The notes under the pieces: generated by a model | What the model was told of the DNA's origin: nothing | Seen by the model: only the letters and a program-made list of their open reading frames with translations | Databases searched by the model: none | Shown: piece by piece, positions 23,145 to 31,590 of the stretch | How the letters are laid out: each line of letters opens with the position of its first letter | Numbering within the stretch: the first letter of the stretch is position 1 | NCBI GenBank assembly: GCA_014859215.1 | Contig: JACUUS010000003.1 | Coordinates: forward strand, 1 to 36,902 | Direction: 5' to 3' | Source of the DNA: Dehalococcoidia bacterium | GTDB lineage: Bacteria > Chloroflexota > Dehalococcoidia > SZUA-161 | DNA length: 36,902 bases | Translations under genes and position numbers: made by a program

Positions 23145-24524
23145 ATGAGTCCAATGCGGCTGCCGAGCATGTTGAAGAAGGCTTTCGTACTCCTGGCGCT
23201 GGTCTGGCTTGCCGTAACGATGGTATTCGCAAGCCCGGGCGCAGCCTCAAATACGGTACGGATCGACATATTGCGGGTTGATGGGACTATCGTTCCGGCT
23301 GTCGCAAGCTATATCGACCGGGGTATCAGCGAGGCGGAGGCGAATGGAGCCGAACTTGTTATCATCGAGCTGAGCACACCGGGCGGTCTTCTTTCCACTA
23401 CCGAGAATATCATAGACCGGATTCTTGACGCCGAAGTCCCTGTGGTTGTGTACGTAAATCGCTGGGCAGGTTCAGCTGGAACATTTATCACTCTCGCTGC
23501 GCACGTGGCTGCCATGGCGCCGGGAAGCCGTATCGGGGCAGCAAGCCCTGTTACGATGGGCGAAGAAGAGCTCTCGGACACTATGCAGCGAAAGATCACT
23601 GAAGATACCAGGGCAAGAATAAGAGGCCTTGCGATTCTTCGTGGACGAAATGTCGCCGCAGCCGAAGCGACGGTGGTAGAGGCCCTGTCTTTCACTGACG
23701 GTGAAGCACTTGGGAAAGTGGCTTTGCCTGAGCATCAACAGGAAGTGTTGAACCTGGAGAGTCCTTATCTAGATCCCCCATTAGTAGATATGGGCGCATC
23801 CAGCATCGACGATCTTGTTTCAAGTCTGAACGGGATGACGGTGGTTGTGGCGAACCAGGAAGTCACGATCAACACTGAGGACTATACAGTCAACCCGGTT
23901 GACATGACTCTCGTGGAGCGGTTTCTCCAGGTCATCAGTGATCCAAACATCGCTTATATTCTCCTGAGCCTCGCCGTAACGGCACTGATTCTGGAGCTTA
24001 TTAACCCCGGGGCAATCCTGCCCGGAGTGGTCGGGGCAGTCAGTCTTATTCTCGCGTTCTATTCGCTGGCTGTGCTCGAAGCCTCGTGGGCCGGCATCTT
24101 TTTCATTATACTTGGGTTCATACTATTCATCGCGGAAGTATTTACGACAACCTTTGGAATACTCACCCTGGGGGGCATAGTCTCGCTTGTTATGGGAGCC
24201 CTGATTCTCTTTGGTGGAGGACCTGAAGTGTTTCAACTCCAGATAGACTGGTGGGCGATTGCTCTCGTCGTGGTATTTATAGCTGTCATCTTCATATTTG
24301 TTGTAGGCGCCATAGTGCGTTCACAACGCCGCCAGCCCGCAACTGGTAAGGAGGGATTGATAGGAAGTACCGGGACCGTTCAGACCGAGCTCAACCCCAC
24401 GGGTCTGGTGATGGTCCAGGGCGAGCGCTGGACAGCGACAGCCGAGGATGATAGAATCGAGCCGGGCTCGGAGGTTATAGTGACAGGGGTGGAAGGACTA
24501 AAGCTCCGGGTCATGAAGAAATAG
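23145..24524 (+). CDS. NfeD-family membrane-bound ClpP-class serine protease
   Basis: Signal/TM N-terminus, S49-like protease domain (LSTPGGLLSTTENIIDRIL, NRWAGSAGTFITLAAHVAAMAPGSRIGAASPV), multiple TMs and C-terminal NfeD/OB domain (GSTGTVQTELNPTGLVMVQGERW). Confidence 0.93.
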   Translation: MSPMRLPSMLKKAFVLLALVWLAVTMVFASPGAASNTVRIDILRVDGTIVPAVASYIDRGISEAEANGAELVIIELSTPGGLLSTTENIIDRILDAEVPVVVYVNRWAGSAGTFITLAAHVAAMAPGSRIGAASPVTMGEEELSDTMQRKITEDTRARIRGLAILRGRNVAAAEATVVEALSFTDGEALGKVALPEHQQEVLNLESPYLDPPLVDMGASSIDDLVSSLNGMTVVVANQEVTINTEDYTVNPVDMTLVERFLQVISDPNIAYILLSLAVTALILELINPGAILPGVVGAVSLILAFYSLAVLEASWAGIFFIILGFILFIAEVFTTTFGILTLGGIVSLVMGALILFGGGPEVFQLQIDWWAIALVVVFIAVIFIFVVGAIVRSQRRQPATGKEGLIGSTGTVQTELNPTGLVMVQGERWTATAEDDRIEPGSEVIVTGVEGLKLRVMKK

Positions 24525-24535
24525 AGGAGTAACTG

Positions 24536-25309
24536 ATGGAAGTTGTGGTCATAGCTGTAATTGCCTTCCTCTTCGTGGTGTTGATTGTGGGTTCGGCCGC
24601 GATCAAGATCGCGCAGGAGTATGAGCGGGGCGTGATATTCAGGCTGGGGAAGTTTACCGGTGTCCGGGGCCCCGGCCTGTTCGTTATCATTCCCTTCGTC
24701 GAACGTAGCGTGAAGGTTGATTTGCGTGTTGTAACCCTGGATATCCCTCAGCAGGAGGCGATTACCCGGGACAACGTCACCGTCAAGGTAAACGCGGTCG
24801 TCTACTTCAGGGTGGTCAAACCTGAGGATTCCGTAATCAAGGTCTTCGATCATCGGTATGCCACTTCACAGATTTCGCAGACTACTCTGCGGAGTATTAT
24901 CGGCCAGCATGACCTGGATGAGCTGCTTTCCCAGAGAGAGAAGCTCAACCAGGATCTTCAGCAGATAATCGACGAGCAGACTGATCCCTGGGGTGTGAAG
25001 GTCGGTGTGGTTGAAATCAAAGAGGTCGACCTGCCGAGTTCGATGGTACGCGCCATCGGCGCCCAGGCGGAAGCTGAACGCGAACGAAGGGCCAAAGTCA
25101 TCCATGCTGAGGGTGAATTCCAGGCTGCTCAGAAGCTGGCCGACGCCGCAGAAGTAATTGCTGAACAGCCTACAGCGATGCAACTGAGGTATCTCCAGAC
25201 GCTCACCACCATTGCAACCGAGAATACAAGCGTGGTGGTATTCCCCTTGCCGATGGACCTGATCAAGCCTCTGCTGGAGCTCGGCAAGCCCAAAGCGAGC
25301 CCCAAGTAA
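24536..25309 (+). CDS. Slipin / stomatin-like SPFH-domain protein
   Basis: [71 protein letters not shown]; follows the NfeD gene, the usual pairing. Confidence 0.95.
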   Translation: MEVVVIAVIAFLFVVLIVGSAAIKIAQEYERGVIFRLGKFTGVRGPGLFVIIPFVERSVKVDLRVVTLDIPQQEAITRDNVTVKVNAVVYFRVVKPEDSVIKVFDHRYATSQISQTTLRSIIGQHDLDELLSQREKLNQDLQQIIDEQTDPWGVKVGVVEIKEVDLPSSMVRAIGAQAEAERERRAKVIHAEGEFQAAQKLADAAEVIAEQPTAMQLRYLQTLTTIATENTSVVVFPLPMDLIKPLLELGKPKASPK

Positions 25310-25325
25310 GAAGAGACCGCTGTTG

Positions 25326-25365
25326 TGATCTCCCGGCTCGGAAAAATCTTCCGGTCGGGAGATCA
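25326..25365. terminator. Bidirectional hairpin between convergent slipin and birA genes
   Basis: TGATCTCCCG ... CGGGAGATCA 10-bp outer stem with inner CGGAA-AAATC-TTCCG stem; no strong U-tract; reaches the birA stop codon. Confidence 0.55.
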
Positions 25366-26136
25366 GGTGCGCAGGGTTACTTCACCCGCTATGATTCGGG
25401 CCAGGCTGCCGTCGGAGCGCCGGAGAAGCAGAGATCCGTCAGCGCCTACAGAATCCGCATAGCCTTCCTCGACGAGCTTGCCGGAGGTTACCCGGATATG
25501 CCTTCCCAGCGTATCCATAATTCCCTTCCATTCCAGGTGGATAGGTTCTCCCCTGCGCAGTGCCAGGTAGAGTTCCTCGAATTCCTGGAAGAGATGGACA
25601 AGCACATCCACCTGTGACACCTGTCTGCCGAGCTCATTTGAAAGGCTCGTAGCCATAGACGATATTTCGGGGAATGCTGCCGGGTCGAAGTTCACGTTTA
25701 TGCCAATTCCTGTTACGGCCCAGTCAACGCTCTGCCCACGCAGCGCGCTTTCCGTCAGGATGCCGCTGACTTTCAAGCCTTTCAGGAGGACGTCGTTAGG
25801 CCATTTGATCCTTGGCTCGAGCCCGGTAGCCTTCCGGATGCAGCGGCTGGTCGCCAGAGATGAGACGATCGTAATACCCAGAAGCTGATGCAGTGGCGGA
25901 CGCAGGATAATGGATACGGCTAGTACTCCCGGCGGATTAATCCATGATCGCCCCAGCCGCGCCCGACCTTCAGTCTGTTCTTCCGCTACCACAGCCGTGC
26001 CTTCCGGTGCGCCTTCGCGGGCTGCCTGGCGGGCGACGTCGTTTGTGGAAGTGGTGCTCGCAAAATAGAGGAGATTGCGACCCACGAACTGCGTGGTCAG
26101 CCTTTCCAGGACCGCGCTCTTCAAGCTGTTGTTCAA
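25363..26136 (-). CDS. birA: Biotin--[acetyl-CoA-carboxylase] ligase
   Basis: STNDVARQAAREGAPEGTAVVAEEQTEGRARLGRSWINPPG, IKWPNDVLLKGLKVSGILTE, GIGINVNF. Confidence 0.95.
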   Translation of the reverse strand: MNNSLKSAVLERLTTQFVGRNLLYFASTTSTNDVARQAAREGAPEGTAVVAEEQTEGRARLGRSWINPPGVLAVSIILRPPLHQLLGITIVSSLATSRCIRKATGLEPRIKWPNDVLLKGLKVSGILTESALRGQSVDWAVTGIGINVNFDPAAFPEISSMATSLSNELGRQVSQVDVLVHLFQEFEELYLALRRGEPIHLEWKGIMDTLGRHIRVTSGKLVEEGYADSVGADGSLLLRRSDGSLARIIAGEVTLRT

Positions 26137-26155
26137 GCCTTGTCACCTACATTGA

Positions 26156-26189
26156 TGGAGCGGTCACTTCCCTGGAAATGACCGCTCCA
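26156..26189 (-). terminator. Long hairpin just 3' of rnpB and upstream of birA
   Basis: TGGAGCGGTCA ... TGACCGCTCCA 11-bp perfect stem extended by TTCC/GGAA. The intervening pair is U-G on the minus strand and C-A on the plus strand, favouring minus-strand RNA. Confidence 0.6.
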
Positions 26190-26194
26190 CGTTT

Positions 26195-26572
26195 AGCCAA
26201 GTAAGCCTGTAAGCCGAGTTCTGTACTTGAACGACCCGGCGTTTTCACCGCATCGTTCAGGTGGTGACCATCTATCTAGGATGACAGTTACCCGTCATCT
26301 CAAGCGACCAACCCGAGGACAGGCCGGGCGTCCTGTAGTCCTCCTTTTCGGTCTTGCTCCGGATGGGGTTTGCCCAGCCAGCCGGTCACCCGGCTGCTGG
26401 TGAGCTCTTACCTCACCATTTCACCCTTGGTCCACTTGCGTGGGCCGGTATGTTTCTGTGGCACTTTCCGTAGGGTTTCCCCTCCTGGGCGTTACCCAGC
26501 ATCTTGCCCGGTGGAGCTCGGACTTTCCTCCCCCTTACCCTGGCATTAGAGGGCGGCCACCCGGCTTACTTG
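26195..26572 (-). ncRNA. rnpB: RNase P RNA (bacterial M1-type)
   Basis: Minus strand: P1 CAAGTAAGCC (5') pairs with GGCTTACTTG (3'). Conserved GAGGAAAGTCCGAGCTCC, ACAGAAACATACC, GGTAAGAGCTCACCAGC, and 3' ACAGAACTCGGCTTACAGG. Confidence 0.96.
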
Positions 26573-26580
26573 ACGATCAT

Positions 26581-26609
26581 AGTTTACCATAAGTCGTACC
26601 TGAATTCAA
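26581..26609 (-). promoter_or_regulatory. Putative rnpB promoter
   Basis: Minus strand TTGAAT (26609-26604), 17-nt spacer, TAAACT (26586-26581), about 8 nt before the P1 5' end. Confidence 0.6.
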
Positions 26610-26625
26610 CAGGAATCGCGAACGA

Positions 26626-27327
26626 TCATTCCATATAGAGGATGCGCCCGCAGTTGCTGCACATTGTCAGGCTGTGCCCCGCCCTGGCTCTCTGCTGGTC
26701 GGAGACTGGAAGGCTGATCCGGCAACCCTGGCATCTGCCTTGGACAAGCTTCGCAACCGCCAGACCTTGTTTCGCGTATCGGATGCTCTCGTAGGTCTTC
26801 AGATCATCCGGGTCAATGCGCGCGGCGAGCAGTTTTCTTTGCTCTTCAAGCCGTTTCAGGGCTGCTTCATTTTCCAGCAGGTCATCCGATAACCTCTTCT
26901 GGTCTTCCTGCCAGCTCCTCTCCCTGATCTCAAGTTCGCTTCGCCTTGAGGCGGCCTCTTCCTGGGCGGCATCCACATTCATCATGATATCGAGAAGCCG
27001 CTCCTCCTGGCTTCTACACTGCTCTCTTAATACATCAATTTCATGCTGCAGGTTGAGGAGCTCCCTGGGGTTCTTGATCGAGCCGTCGTAAAGCTTCTTC
27101 TCTTCGGATGCTATTTTCTTCTCAGTCTCGCTGACGGCAAACTCGGCTGAACGCTGCTCGCGCTCTTCAGACGACAGTTCCTTCTGCAGTGCGGCAAGGG
27201 TCTGCCTGGCTGCCACCAACTCTTCGTCCTTCCCGAGCTGGTTCCTGATACTGGAGATAGTTTCGTTCTTGCGTGTGATTTCCGTATCTATTTCCTGGAG
27301 TCCATAAAGGAGCTTGACCTTATTCAT
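26626..27327 (-). CDS. Coiled-coil protein with C-terminal C4 zinc ribbon (DUF164/CT398-like)
   Basis: MNKVKLLYGLQEIDTEI..., long coiled coil, C-terminal GRCQGCRISLPVSDQQ...MCSNCGRILY. ORF opens at 27366; Met at 27327 is more likely. Confidence 0.88.
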   Translation of the reverse strand: MNKVKLLYGLQEIDTEITRKNETISSIRNQLGKDEELVAARQTLAALQKELSSEEREQRSAEFAVSETEKKIASEEKKLYDGSIKNPRELLNLQHEIDVLREQCRSQEERLLDIMMNVDAAQEEAASRRSELEIRERSWQEDQKRLSDDLLENEAALKRLEEQRKLLAARIDPDDLKTYESIRYAKQGLAVAKLVQGRCQGCRISLPVSDQQRARAGHSLTMCSNCGRILYME

Positions 27328-27766
27328 TTCTAATTCTGATATAACATAAAAAGGTCCGCTCGGCAACCTTGGTCAGGTTGTTACAACTATCACTGCTCCT
27401 TTTCCGCGCAGAAAACAGACGTGGCAGTAGTGCGGGGTATGCTTAGGCCCGGTGCCCTTTTTGATGTCGAAAAGTCTTGAGGCCGAATGCGGTCAGCCGG
27501 GAGGCAGCATCAAGATGTTAGACGGAGGTCCGAAAATTCGGGAGTGGAGCGCTTGCGTTCTCGTGAGTCCGCTTGTGTTCAGGAATAGAGGAACACAGGC
27601 TTGCTGCTTTATCGCGAAGCTCATCCAGCATCTCGCAGCACATGAACCAAAGGCTACCCAGCCAGAACGGTGATGCCCTCATCCTTATCCCCCTTCGGAA
27701 GGCGATTCCAGCGACACCTGTGAGGAGAATCCCTTGAACGGATTGTGATCTGACCTGCTGGCCCGG

Positions 27767-27813
27767 GCAATCCCACTTAGGTACTAATGGAATCCCACTT
27801 TGGTCCTGCCAGG
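27767..27813. repeat. Short direct repeat resembling an IS end
   Basis: CAATCCCACTTAGGTACT and GAATCCCACTTTGGTCCT as 22-nt-spaced direct repeats in a non-coding stretch. Confidence 0.35.
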
Positions 27814-27829
27814 GGGAAACGTCGTCCTC

Positions 27830-27863
27830 GAAAAACAGGGGGACCGCCGGAGGCGGTCCCCTG
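27830..27863 (-). terminator. Rho-independent terminator of the PT-linker gene pair
   Basis: Minus strand: CAGGGGACCGCC-TCC-GGCGGTCCCCCTG hairpin (one bulged base) followed by TTTTTCGA. Confidence 0.8.
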
Positions 27864-27875
27864 ACGATGCGCAGA

Positions 27876-28448
27876 TTATCTCTGTGAGAAGGACCTTAAT
27901 CCAAAGAACAGCACTACTCCCAGCAATCCAGCCCCAATAATACTGAATATGACCATCGTGGCTGTCTTGCCCGCACCTCCGGGATTGTCGACCGGCGTAG
28001 GAGTGGCCTCGGGAGTTGGTTCGGGTGTGACGGTCGGCGCAGGAGTCGGCGTGGGCGCCGGTGTGGCTGTCGGCTGAGGAGTGGGTGTGGGGGTGGGTAT
28101 AGTCGAGGCAGTCAGATTAACCTGGAGGTTGCCCCCGGTCTCCCAGGAAGATGTCTGTGCTGCCGCGTACTGACCGATCCAGAAGGTTATTACGGCTCCC
28201 TCTGGATACTGTGTGCCGGCAGGCGGAGTCATCCGAACGAAGTAGGTGGACGGGCCGTACTCCGAGGGCGTGGTGGCTGTGTAAACTCCATCCTCAACTA
28301 CCACCGTAATCGCGGTGCCATCAGGTACCGGAGCACCGTTCAAAGTGACGGTACCGCGCAGGCTGCAGGGCAGCTGTCCGCCCTGGGCCTGGACTATGGA
28401 AGGCGCAAGCAAGATCAATGCAACTAGCAAGACCGGAATTAATCTCAT
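27876..28448 (-). CDS. Secreted, membrane-anchored protein: signal peptide, small beta-type domain, PT-rich linker, C-terminal TM
   Basis: MRLIPVLLVALILLAPSIVQAQG signal; GTVTLNGAPVPDGTAITVVVEDGVYTATTP...; PTPTPTPQPTATPAPTP linker; VIFSIIGAGLLGVVLFFGLRSFSQR. Confidence 0.85.
   Translation of the reverse strand: MRLIPVLLVALILLAPSIVQAQGGQLPCSLRGTVTLNGAPVPDGTAITVVVEDGVYTATTPSEYGPSTYFVRMTPPAGTQYPEGAVITFWIGQYAAAQTSSWETGGNLQVNLTASTIPTPTPTPQPTATPAPTPTPAPTVTPEPTPEATPTPVDNPGGAGKTATMVIFSIIGAGLLGVVLFFGLRSFSQR
27999..28101. repeat. Low-complexity GT-rich tract encoding the PT-rich linker
   Basis: Degenerate iteration of (g)gtgtgggngt/gtcggc units. Confidence 0.7.
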
Positions 28449-28459
28449 CTGGACACCGC

Positions 28460-29173
28460 CTATTCTTTATCCTGTTCTTTGCCTGTTTTCTTGGCCGGGT
28501 TATGGAAACGGTATTTCCACAACAGGTAACCCCCCATCATCCCGCCTACGACGACCGCGCATATTGTGGACGCTGTTATGATAGGAGTCCACAAATCTGG
28601 CTGCGCCGCCCCGGTGGATGGTGTGGGACTGATTGTAGGGGACGCCGTCGGCTCGGGGGCGCTGACAGGGGTGTCTGTCGGGGTGGGTTCAGGTTCCGGG
28701 GTGGGAGTGGGAACAGGGCCTGGAGTGGGGGTCGCCGCAGGCGTCGGTGTGCTGACTGGAGTGGGCGTTGGCTGTGGAGCCCTGGCAACAAGGTCGAATT
28801 GGATGTTCCCGCCCATTTCCCATGAGGCTGTCTCCTCAACCATGAGGTTTCCTACCCTGAACGAGACAGGGGTCCCGTAGCGGTAGGCTCCGGGTTCCGG
28901 AACGACGATGATCTCGTATGTGGAGCTCCCTGCGATGCCGGGAGTCCTCACAGAATACTCGTCGCCTTCGATAACCAGCGTGATCAGAGTGCCGTCCGGT
29001 ACCCACTGGCCGTCAATCTCAACGGCCCCGTAGAATCGGCACGGAGGCACCAGGGTTTCAGCGAAGGCCGTATTTGTCAGCAGCAGGAAGAAGGCCAGGG
29101 CTGCCGCCGGAAGTAGCATTATCGGGGTGACCATTCTCTCAGGTAGCGCAACCTCGCTGTCAGCGTTCGGCAT
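28460..29173 (-). CDS. Paralogous secreted, membrane-anchored PT-linker protein
   Basis: Signal peptide, domain [40 protein letters not shown]...[14 protein letters not shown] aligns with the 27876-28448 product; PTPTP linker; C-terminal TM and [10 protein letters not shown] tail. Confidence 0.85.
   Translation of the reverse strand: MPNADSEVALPERMVTPIMLLPAAALAFFLLLTNTAFAETLVPPCRFYGAVEIDGQWVPDGTLITLVIEGDEYSVRTPGIAGSSTYEIIVVPEPGAYRYGTPVSFRVGNLMVEETASWEMGGNIQFDLVARAPQPTPTPVSTPTPAATPTPGPVPTPTPEPEPTPTDTPVSAPEPTASPTISPTPSTGAAQPDLWTPIITASTICAVVVGGMMGGYLLWKYRFHNPAKKTGKEQDKE
28640..28780. repeat. Low-complexity tract encoding the second PT-rich linker
   Basis: Repeated gtcggngtgggngt units in the 28460-29173 gene. 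Confidence 0.65.
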
Positions 29174-29200
29174 GAGTTCACGCGCCGGAATGCTTAATCT

Positions 29201-29229
29201 AATCTAAGCTTTTTGCCACCTGAGGTCAA
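29201..29229 (-). promoter_or_regulatory. Putative promoter for the tandem PT-linker genes
   Basis: Minus strand TTGACC (29229-29224), 17-nt spacer, TAGATT (29206-29201), upstream of 29173. Confidence 0.55.
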
Positions 29230-29288
29230 TAGTCAGGCACAAAAGTCCGGCAGGAGATGATCCGTGACTCGGTTTGGTAGAGGGATCT

Positions 29289-29612
29289 TCAGCGCCTCCG
29301 CCAATCATCGCGGTACGAAAAGATGCCGAAGCCTATCAAGGCCGTACCCGCCCCGACAAATGCCAGGATCATCGACAGGCCTTTGAACATGACCTTAAGC
29401 TGCTCCCATTCTTCGTACTGGAGCTGCAGCACTAAATCGAAAACTTCTCCTATCATAGGGAGATAGCGGAACTCTGTCTCGGCCCTCTCGAAAGCAGACG
29501 TGGTCGTGAGAAACATGATCAGCCCCAGGAGGGATGTTACCACTCCTGTACCGACAATTGCCAGGGAAGTTCGTCTGGACATACCACTCCGTCCCCGGGA
29601 AGCTTCCATCAT
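29289..29612 (-). CDS. Small membrane protein, two predicted TM segments
   Basis: LAIVGTGVVTSLLGLIMFLTTT and LSMILAFVGAGTALIGFGIFSY. Confidence 0.7.
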   Translation of the reverse strand: MMEASRGRSGMSRRTSLAIVGTGVVTSLLGLIMFLTTTSAFERAETEFRYLPMIGEVFDLVLQLQYEEWEQLKVMFKGLSMILAFVGAGTALIGFGIFSYRDDWRRR

Positions 29613-29663
29613 CCGGGATACGAGCCTGAATAGTCCTGGATCAAAGGGAGTACGGCCTTAACG

Positions 29664-29715
29664 CGCGGACCAGTCCCGTCATGGACGGGGAACCAGCGGT
29701 GGTTTTCCGTCCGCG
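29664..29715. other. Structured intergenic element with alternative folds
   Basis: CGCGGAC(29664-70)/GTCCGCG(29709-15) enclosing CCCGTC-ATG-GACGGG. Alternatively a 13-bp hairpin GGACGGGGAACCA-GCGG-TGGTTTTCCGTCC (29683-29712). Confidence 0.6.
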
Positions 29716-29880
29716 ACCATCTTATAACAGCAAAATGCGTTTCAGGCAAGTCCCTGCGGATGAAATGACCGTACCACGTCTATTGCGGTCTTCTTGCGGG
29801 CCATCTATACTGGCGTCCGTAAAGCAGGCTTGGCCGAAGCGGCATAGAGCAGGGTGAATCTGAGTCCTGTCTGCAAATAG

Positions 29881-30090
29881 ATGATAATGAGACCAAGATT
29901 CTGGTACTGCCCTCTTTGCGGTTATATGCATATGAATACGGACAGTGCCAGGGGAACCTGCCAGACCTGCCCTGCCTGCGGCGAAGAGATGGTGCCCTGC
30001 TGGGGCCAGATTCGAGAGGGCTCATTCAGCCGTCTATGGTGTGAAACCTGCGATAACAGGTCAAGCTGCCCCATGGTCACCGGGAGCTAG
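29881..30090 (+). CDS. Cys-rich mini protein, zinc-ribbon/desulforedoxin-like
   Basis: MIMRPRFWYCPLCGYMHMNTDSARGTCQTCPACGEEMVPCW...LWCETCDNRSSCP; CxxC pairs in a short ORF. Confidence 0.6.
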   Translation: MIMRPRFWYCPLCGYMHMNTDSARGTCQTCPACGEEMVPCWGQIREGSFSRLWCETCDNRSSCPMVTGS

Positions 30091-30095
30091 TCTTT

Positions 30096-30848
30096 TCAAG
30101 CAGGCTTGACGCATACCAGGAGCGGGTAGGTAGTGGGGTCCTCATCCGGCAGGAAGAGGGATTCCCGGTAGAACTCGAACCCGGTTTCCGTTGCGGACCG
30201 GAGCCAGGTGTCCGTTTCGAAGATGCCGCAAGTATGACGGTCGGAGAATATGTCGAGTTTGCCTTTTCGCCTGACAAGAAAGAGAAGCGTGGCCTCATAA
30301 ACTGTATCCGATGGGTCTGGATCATAGAGGTTCTCAATGAACGCAACCTCCATATCATCTCGGGAATGGATGGAGCACGATGTCCAGTTTTGCGGAAAGG
30401 TCTTGGCTGTCTGCTCAATCAAAGTGAGAAAAACACCGCCCGGATTCAGGTGGTAGAAAGCGGTCGCAAAAACGGCCCGCAGGTCTTCCACTGTGAGCAT
30501 GTAGTTCATCGAATCTAAAGCTACAACGGAATCGAAGGTCGCGTCCAGCCTCACCCTGCGCATGTCGCCCCGGCAGTAGGTCGCTTCGGGATTGAGCTTG
30601 CGCGCGAGCTCCAGCATGTTCTCGCTGATGTCCGTACCCGTAACAGTGAAGTGTTTCTTGAAAGTACAATCGTTGTGACCGCCTCCGCAGCCAAGATGGA
30701 GCAAGGTCCTGACGTGAGTCTTCGAGTACTCCCGAATCGTCCCGCTCAGTATCTCAGACTCCTGCGCGTGCGCTTCTGGCGGGCTAATCACCGGCCAGAG
30801 CCAGGAGAAGTCGCCGTAAAGGCGGCATTCTTTCGGTGAAGAAGACAA
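30096..30848 (-). CDS. Class I SAM-dependent methyltransferase
   Basis: LLHLGCGGGHNDCTF motif I, VTGTDISENMLELAR, FDSVVALDSMNYM, LNPGGVFLTLI. Confidence 0.9.
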   Translation of the reverse strand: MSSSPKECRLYGDFSWLWPVISPPEAHAQESEILSGTIREYSKTHVRTLLHLGCGGGHNDCTFKKHFTVTGTDISENMLELARKLNPEATYCRGDMRRVRLDATFDSVVALDSMNYMLTVEDLRAVFATAFYHLNPGGVFLTLIEQTAKTFPQNWTSCSIHSRDDMEVAFIENLYDPDPSDTVYEATLLFLVRRKGKLDIFSDRHTCGIFETDTWLRSATETGFEFYRESLFLPDEDPTTYPLLVCVKPA

Positions 30849-30967
30849 TCGTGCCTCCTTTTTGTCATCTATCCATCAGTTTAGCATGAAAGTCTGCATG
30901 ATGCGGCGAATGGTTCTGGGAGCCGCGGATTCTCCCGGCCAGGCGGCTCTGGAAAAGCGCGGTGTTC

Positions 30968-31590
30968 TCAAACTCGTCGAGGCATGGTCCGGCGGTGGGA
31001 CATGACCGAGATTGCCAGGAACAAAGCCGCAAGGCATGCGAGGACGAGCAGGTCCAGGACCGGGTGAAACCGGCTTATTCCCTCGATACAGTAGCGGGCC
31101 GCGTCGGTCAGGTAAGTTAAAGGGGAAAAATAAGCTACTACCTGTGCCCATGCGGGCAGGTCGACCAGCGGGATGAAGACCCCGCTTATGGAAACAAGCG
31201 GGAACTTCACGACGGCGGAAATCATGTTCACTGTGGCCGGAAGGTTCGTGGGCATAATTGAGAACATATTGCCCAGACAGGCGAAGCAGAAGGATGCAAG
31301 CAGCACACCTGCGACGAGCACAGGCGGATTGTGAATCTGGACCCCCAGCCCAAGGCCGATGAAAACGGGAATGGCGGAGATGGCGATACCGAAGGCAAAG
31401 GACGCCAGAATACTGCCGGTGATTATGGTCCCCCACCGTAACCGGGCAGGACATCAGTCTTTCCAGGGTCCTTGCCTGAGCTTCCCAGGGTATGACAATG
31501 GTTGATATCGCGGTGGCGGTGAAGAAGAGTATCGTTGCCAGAAGCCCGGGAATCATGAACTCGACTAAGCGAATCCCGGGTTTCTTTGAA
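30968..31590 (-). pseudogene. ABC-2 type transporter permease, N-terminally truncated and frameshifted
   Basis: RLVEFMIPGLLATILFFTATAISTIVIPWEAQARTLERLMSCPVTV in one frame. It continues as GTIITGSILASFAFGIAISAIPVF...NPLVL-type ABC-2 C-terminus (FSPLTYLTDAARYCIEG) in another frame after a G5/C5 run at 31430-31434. Confidence 0.75.

Noticed and set aside
27452-27673. 73-aa plus-strand ORF in the non-coding stretch
   Set aside because: No recognisable motifs; codon use and lack of an obvious ribosome-binding site do not support a gene.
27999-28101. Possible CRISPR or tandem-repeat array
   Set aside because: Repeats are degenerate, have no uniform spacers, and encode the PT-rich linker in frame.
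28566-28880. 104-aa [13 protein letters not shown] plus-strand ORF
   Set aside because: Antisense translation of the low-complexity PT-linker region.
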